Source of the DNA: Pseudomonadota bacterium
GTDB lineage: Bacteria; Myxococcota_A; UBA796; SXON01
Direction: 5' to 3'
Assembly (NCBI GenBank): GCA_005776735.1
Contig: SXOM01000040.1
Location: 1-8,572, forward strand
DNA: 8,572 nucleotides
In this document: in pieces, positions 5,329 to 8,572 of the stretch
Layout of the letters: each line of letters opens with the position of its first letter
How positions within the stretch are numbered: the first letter of the stretch is position 1
Made by a program: the position numbers and the translations under genes
The notes under the pieces: model-generated
The model's database searches: none
What the model saw: the letters and a program-made list of their open reading frames with translations, nothing else
Told to the model about the DNA's origin: nothing

Positions 5329-6558
5329 ATGATCCGCTGGGCCGCCAAGACCGACGTCGGCAAGAAGCGCGAGCACAACGAGGACAACCTCCTCAGTCTG
5401 CCCGACGCCGGGGTGTTCATCGTGGCCGACGGGGTCGGCGGGCGCGCCGCAGGCGAGGTCGCGAGCGCGTCGTGCGTCGCGACGTTCGAGGAGCGTGCGC
5501 CAGAATTGTCCGCCGAGCTCGGGCGTTTCGCGGCCGACCGCAGCGGCGAGCGGCGCAACGCCGTGCTCGCCGCGCTCGACTTCACCTGCCAGCTCGCGAC
5601 GCGGCGCATCTTCGAACAGGCCGAGGCCGAGGAGCGCAAGGGCATGACCACCACGCTGGTGGTGGTGCTGATCGGCGGCGGCGCGGCGTTCGTGGGGCAC
5701 GTGGGCGACTCGCGCGCGTACTTGTTTCGCGACGGCGAGGTCCGGCAGCTCACCGAAGACCACTCGATGGTCAACGAGCTCGTGCGCAGCGGCAAGATGA
5801 CGTGGGCCGAGGCGCGCGCGTCGCGGCACCGCCACGTCATCACGCGCGCGATCGGGCTGTACCCCACGGTGCAGCCGTCGCTCGGGTCGTTCGACCTGTT
5901 GCCCGGCGACCGGCTCCTGTTGTGCAGCGACGGCCTGTCCGACGTCGTGGCGCCGGAGCGGATGCTGCAGATCGTGTCGGCGTGGGAGCCGGGGGGCGCC
6001 ACCGACCAGCTCGTGCAGGCCGCGCTCGACCGCGGCGGGCCCGACAACATCACGGTGCAGTTGATCGAGCCGCTCGGTAGCCCCCGCACCGACGAGGCGG
6101 TGGTGCGTGCGCGTACCTTGGAGCACCTGTTCCTGTTCGAGGACATGCCGTACGCGGCGCGGCTCCAGGTCGCGCGCATCATGGTCGAACACTGGTTCAG
6201 CCCGGGCGACGTGCTCGTGTCCGAGGGCGAGATGGGCGACAGCATGTACGTCGTCACCGAGGGCGAGGTGGCGGTCACCGCGGGCGGGGTCACGCTCGCC
6301 CGCCTGCACCAGAACGAACACTTCGGCGAGCTCACGCTCACCGACCGCCTCCCGCGCTCGGCCACCGTGGCGGCGGTCACGTTCGGCAGCGCGGTGAGCA
6401 TCTCCGCCGACGCGCTGCGCGACTTCTGCATGATGGAGCCGGGCCTGGGCAACCAGCTGTTGTGGAAGCTGCTGCAGGTCCTCGGCCATCGCCTGCGCGC
6501 GGCCAACGCGCGCCTGGTGGGCGACGAGACGCAGGAGCTCGAGCCGCTCGACGAGTGA
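5329..6558 (+). CDS. PP2C-type Ser/Thr phosphatase fused to a cyclic-nucleotide-binding domain
   Basis: This 409-residue cytoplasmic protein has two domains. Residues 1-248 are a PP2C/PPM phosphatase: KKREHNEDN (12-20), VADGVGGRAAGE (32-43) with metal ligand Asp34, GMTTTLVVV (105-113), GHVGDSRAYLF (123-133), LLCSDGLSDVV (198-207) with Asp201, and GGPDNITV (236-243) with Asp239. All core metal-binding acids are present, so it should be active. Residues 265-395 are a cNMP-binding (CAP_ED) fold. The phosphate-binding cassette reads FGELTLTDRLPRSATV (332-347) with Glu334 and Arg343, the residues that hold the ribose and cyclic phosphate. It therefore looks able to bind cAMP or cGMP. It would reverse Hanks-type kinase signalling; no kinase is in the window. 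The ATG at 5329 follows a 93-base gap and has only a weak SD. Confidence 0.92.
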   Translation: MIRWAAKTDVGKKREHNEDNLLSLPDAGVFIVADGVGGRAAGEVASASCVATFEERAPELSAELGRFAADRSGERRNAVLAALDFTCQLATRRIFEQAEAEERKGMTTTLVVVLIGGGAAFVGHVGDSRAYLFRDGEVRQLTEDHSMVNELVRSGKMTWAEARASRHRHVITRAIGLYPTVQPSLGSFDLLPGDRLLLCSDGLSDVVAPERMLQIVSAWEPGGATDQLVQAALDRGGPDNITVQLIEPLGSPRTDEAVVRARTLEHLFLFEDMPYAARLQVARIMVEHWFSPGDVLVSEGEMGDSMYVVTEGEVAVTAGGVTLARLHQNEHFGELTLTDRLPRSATVAAVTFGSAVSISADALRDFCMMEPGLGNQLLWKLLQVLGHRLRAANARLVGDETQELEPLDE

Positions 6559-6622
6559 GCGTCCGCCGCGGCGCCGCCCGTGGCGAGCCGACGGCCGGGT
6601 GGGGCCAGCCCGCTCCCCAGTC

Positions 6623-6640
6623 CTGAGGAGGGAGCCTCAG
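6623..6640 (+). other. Small hairpin ahead of the hemerythrin gene
   Basis: CTGAGG (6623-6628) and CCTCAG (6635-6640) pair perfectly around a six-base purine loop (agggag). It lies 65 bases after the phosphatase stop and 40 bases before the hemerythrin start. No T-run follows, so it is a poor intrinsic terminator. It could be a leader structure, an operator or chance. Confidence 0.3.
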
Positions 6641-6669
6641 TCCGCTCGCGGGTGCGCCGAAACGGGCCC

Positions 6670-6675
6670 AGGAGG
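6670..6675 (+). promoter_or_regulatory. Strong Shine-Dalgarno that fixes the hemerythrin start
   Basis: AGGAGG is a consensus Shine-Dalgarno four bases before the GTG at 6680. The frame is also open upstream from 6599, but those extra residues (Arg/Pro/Gly-rich) do not match the hemerythrin fold. The motif therefore decides the start at 6680. Confidence 0.75.
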
Positions 6676-6679
6676 CGGT

Positions 6680-7111
6680 GTGGCGAATTTTCGTTGGAAC
6701 AAGGACCTGGAGCTGGCGATCCCCGCGATCGACGGCGAACACCGCGAGCTGCTCGCGGCGATGGAGCGGTTGCAGTCGCTGGTGCAGGCGGGGGCGCCGC
6801 CGATGCCAGTGCGCACGGCGTTGTTGCAGCTGGTCCGCCTGACGCGGGCGCACTTCGCCTCCGAGGAGGCCTTCATGGCGGCCCGCCGGTTTCCGCGGGC
6901 GGCGGAGCACGCCCAGATCCACCAGGGCCTCCTCGCCCGCCTCGACGGGTTCGTGGCCGGCCATGCCGCGGGCACGCAAGCGCTCGGGGTGCCGTTCTTT
7001 GCGTTCCTCGAGTTCTGGATCGCGTCGCACATCCGGGGCGTCGACCGGCTGTACGCCGAGCACACGCCCGCGCCGGCGCCCCCTGCGGCGTCGGCGCCGC
7101 GACGGGCGTGA
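6680..7111 (+). CDS. Bacteriohemerythrin
   Basis: This single-domain hemerythrin-like protein of 143 residues should reversibly bind O2 at a di-iron site in a four-helix bundle. All seven expected ligands are visible: His21 (AIDGEHREL), His58 and Glu62 (HFASEE), His77 and His81 (EHAQIH), His117 and Asp122 (SHIRGVD). FRWNKDLELAIPAID at the N-terminus matches the usual tryptophan-containing lead-in. The last 15 residues are an Ala/Pro tail outside the fold. The GTG start follows AGGAGG. It has no fused signalling domain, so oxygen storage, transport or local sensing is possible. It is separated from the phosphatase by 121 bases and is probably its own unit. Confidence 0.92.
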   Translation: MANFRWNKDLELAIPAIDGEHRELLAAMERLQSLVQAGAPPMPVRTALLQLVRLTRAHFASEEAFMAARRFPRAAEHAQIHQGLLARLDGFVAGHAAGTQALGVPFFAFLEFWIASHIRGVDRLYAEHTPAPAPPAASAPRRA

Positions 7112-7116
7112 CGATG

Positions 7117-7152
7117 GGCGCACGGCCCTGCGCCAACGTGCCAAGTGCACGT
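7117..7152 (+). terminator. Two adjacent hairpins after the hemerythrin gene
   Basis: GGCGCA/TGCGCC (7117-7122 with 7129-7134, six-base loop) and ACGTGC/GCACGT (7136-7141 with 7147-7152, five-base loop) sit back to back, starting five bases after the hemerythrin stop. Both six-base stems are perfect. There is no T-run, so a classic intrinsic terminator is not shown. In high-GC genomes such structures can still end or stabilise transcripts. This is a candidate only. Confidence 0.35.
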
Positions 7153-7207
7153 CAAGCGCGACGGCGGGGCTTCCCCTTGGGCCCGAGGAGTGAGAGACTG
7201 CCGGCCG

Positions 7208-7930
7208 ATGCGTGAGACCTGGACCCTCTCCTCGGCGGAGCTCAGCCGGGACTTCGGTGTGGCGCGGTGGGGGCACTTCGGCAAGCCGGTGCTGCTCTTC
7301 CCGACGGGCGGGGCCGACTACCTGGACGTGGAGCGGTTCCTCCTGGTCAACGCGCTCCGCCCCCTGTGGGAGGCCGGCCGGATCAAGCTCTACTCGGTGG
7401 ACAGCGTGTGCCGGCAGGGCTGGACCTCCGACATCCACCCGCGGGAGAAGGTCCGGCTGCAACGCAGCTACGCGGCCTGGCTCGAGAGCGACCTGTTCCC
7501 GGCGATCCGGAAGGACTGCGCCGACACCGACCAGCCGTTCGCGGTGGCCGGGGCGTCGCTCGGCGCGTTCCAGGCGTGGTCGGCGGCGGCGCGCCACCCG
7601 GAGCAGGTCGACCTGTGCATCGGCATGTCGGGCACCTACAACCTCGACCGTCGGCTGCACGGCTACTGGGACGAGGACTGGTACTACCAGGACCCGCGCC
7701 AGTTCGTCGGCAACGCGCCCGAAGGCCCGGAGCTCGACGCAATCCGCCGCACCCGCTTCGTGCTCGGCCTCGGCGAGGCCTACGAGAACCAGGCCTACAC
7801 CGAAGAGGCCGCGGGCGTGCTGCAGCGACGCGGTGTGCCGGTCTCCGTGCTGCGGTGGCGGGCGCCAGCCGGCCACGACTGGCCCACGTGGCGCACGATG
7901 CTGCCCAAGGTGCTGGAGCACTTCGTCTGA
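7208..7930 (+). CDS. Alpha/beta-hydrolase, esterase family
   Basis: This is a 240-residue predicted cytoplasmic serine hydrolase with no signal peptide. The strand PVLLFPTGGADYLDVE (27-42) gives the oxyanion region. VAGASLGAFQAW (113-124) is the nucleophile elbow, with Ser117 in GxSxG. AGHDWPTWRTMLP (221-233) carries the likely catalytic His223, and the GHDWxxWRxMLP pattern is typical of the small esterase-D/putative-esterase group. The acid is probably Glu190 or a near neighbour in LGLGEAYEN, an assignment less certain than the others. It lacks a lid or extra domain. Substrate unknown. The ATG at 7208 was chosen because the family-like sequence begins there; upstream codons to 7145 lie in the hairpin region. 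AGGAG at 7186-7190 is rather far (17 bases). Its stop overlaps the following gene's ATG (TGATG), so the two form an operon. Confidence 0.83.
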   Translation: MRETWTLSSAELSRDFGVARWGHFGKPVLLFPTGGADYLDVERFLLVNALRPLWEAGRIKLYSVDSVCRQGWTSDIHPREKVRLQRSYAAWLESDLFPAIRKDCADTDQPFAVAGASLGAFQAWSAAARHPEQVDLCIGMSGTYNLDRRLHGYWDEDWYYQDPRQFVGNAPEGPELDAIRRTRFVLGLGEAYENQAYTEEAAGVLQRRGVPVSVLRWRAPAGHDWPTWRTMLPKVLEHFV

Positions 7931-8572
7931 TGGCGCTGGGGGTCGCCCGCGCCGGCGGAGTGCTGCGGCTCACCCTGGCGCGCCCCGAGCGCCAGAACCG
8001 ACTCGACGGCGCGCTGGTCGCTGCGCTGCGGGCCGCGCTCGCCCAGGCGGCGGGCGACGCCTCCGTGCGCGTGGTGGTGCTCGACGCGCTCGGGCCGTCC
8101 TGGTGCGCCGGGGCCGATCTCGACGCGCTCGCGGAGGGTGCCGCGTCGCGACGCGAGGTCGTCTTTGCCTACGCCGACCTGCTCGCCGACCTGGCGGAGT
8201 GCGCGGTCCCGGTGGTGGCCGAAGTGGCGGGGGCGGTGCGCGGTGGGGGCGTGGGGCTCTTGTGCGCCGCCGACCTCGTGGTGATGGGCGACGCCGCCAC
8301 GGTGGCGCTCCCCGAGGCTCGGGTGGGCTTGTGGCCGATGATGGTCGGGGCGCTCCTGCCGCGGGTGGTTTCGCCGCGGGTCGCGATGCAGCTCGCGCTC
8401 ACCGGCGAGGTGCTCCCGGCGCGGGCGTGCCTGCACCACGGCCTCGCCACCCTGGTCGGCGATCCGCTCGAGACCGTCACGCGCGGCCTCGTCGACGGGG
8501 TGCTCCGCGCGGCCCCGGGCGCCACCCGCCTCGGGCGCGCCGCGTGGCGGCAGCACGCAGGCGGGCCGGACC
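7930..8572 (+). CDS. Enoyl-CoA hydratase/isomerase (crotonase) family protein, 3' end cut by window edge
   Basis: The ATG at 7930 shares its A with the esterase stop (TGATG). The frame stays open to the window edge (214 codons). Crotonase features are in order: LTLARPERQNRLD (14-26), oxyanion loop WCAGADLDAL (58-67), helix AVRGGGVGLLCAADLVV (102-118), PEARVGLWPMM (128-138) and LTGEVLPARACLHHGLATLV (157-176). The second catalytic acid (rat mitochondrial hydratase Glu164) is conserved as Glu129. The first (Glu144) aligns with Gly109, so simple two-acid hydration is doubtful. Many crotonases with GGGxGL act as isomerases, specialised hydratases or thioester hydrolases. Coupling to the esterase hints at an acyl-CoA or acyl-ester pathway. 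Only the last quarter or less is missing. Confidence 0.87.
   Translation, partial: MALGVARAGGVLRLTLARPERQNRLDGALVAALRAALAQAAGDASVRVVVLDALGPSWCAGADLDALAEGAASRREVVFAYADLLADLAECAVPVVAEVAGAVRGGGVGLLCAADLVVMGDAATVALPEARVGLWPMMVGALLPRVVSPRVAMQLALTGEVLPARACLHHGLATLVGDPLETVTRGLVDGVLRAAPGATRLGRAAWRQHAGGPD

Noticed and set aside
4459..6489. A 676-codon open frame on the minus strand
   Set aside because: It is antisense to the pyrophosphohydrolase and the PP2C phosphatase, both of which have complete family motifs. Its own translation is His/Arg-rich without a recognisable fold.
7145..7207. Earlier start codons (7145, 7190) for the esterase
   Set aside because: These codons lie in the hairpin and SD region and add residues not seen in the esterase fold. 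The ATG at 7208 starts the family-like sequence.
6377..7921. A 514-codon open frame on the minus strand
   Set aside because: It is antisense to the hemerythrin and esterase genes, which keep all catalytic or ligand residues. It shows no independent evidence of coding.
1..8572. CRISPR array, tRNA, rRNA, insertion sequence, phage or toxin-antitoxin module
   Set aside because: I looked for regular spacer repeats, cloverleaf-like segments, terminal inverted repeats with a transposase, integrase motifs and small toxin-antitoxin pairs, and found none. The MazG-like gene is a pyrophosphohydrolase, not the MazEF toxin.

Overview
The window is a GC-rich (about 70% by eye), gene-dense piece of bacterial chromosome. 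Codons strongly prefer G or C at the third position, so long open frames on the wrong strand are common and mostly meaningless. The large surface protein combines FG-GAP propeller blades, MopE-type Asp/Cys repeats and a MYXO-CTERM-like tail. That combination points to Myxococcota or a related deltaproteobacterial-type lineage. This is an inference from protein architecture, with no marker gene to confirm it.

Left part (1-3022): the last 14 codons of an upstream gene, a short gap, then a gene for a predicted secreted or surface protein of about 900 residues. It has a seven-bladed FG-GAP beta-propeller, one MopE-like repeat, a Trp/Tyr-rich insert of about 225 residues, a second MopE-like cluster and a C-terminal GC-hydrophobic-RCRR tag. 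Its 5' end is odd. A good ribosome-binding site and a lipobox-like reading (LLAC) start at 168 in another frame, and an exact 8-base tandem duplication (211-226) lies between that frame and the propeller frame. Removing one copy would join the two. This is the most unusual structural signal here.

Middle (3031-5235): a minus-strand START-like (SRPBCC) protein converges on the surface-protein gene with 8 bases between stop codons. It diverges from a plus-strand orphan DNA methyltransferase (DPFCGGG and SPPY motifs). The methyltransferase stop codon overlaps the GTG start of a MazG/DCTPP1-type nucleotide pyrophosphohydrolase, so those two are very likely co-translated. A working idea is that the pyrophosphohydrolase keeps methylated nucleotides out of the dNTP pool.

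Right part (5329-8572): three separately spaced units, all on the plus strand. First is a PP2C-type Ser/Thr phosphatase fused to a cyclic-nucleotide-binding domain. Next is a single-domain bacteriohemerythrin with all seven iron ligands. Last is an alpha/beta-hydrolase of the esterase type, coupled through a TGATG overlap to a crotonase-family gene that runs off the right edge.

I found no rRNA, tRNA, CRISPR array, insertion sequence, integrase or recognisable defence island. No stretch of 300 bases lacks a gene. The candidates for a new system are modest: the methyltransferase plus nucleotide-pyrophosphatase pair, the cyclic-nucleotide-linked phosphatase, and the possible frameshift switch at the surface protein.
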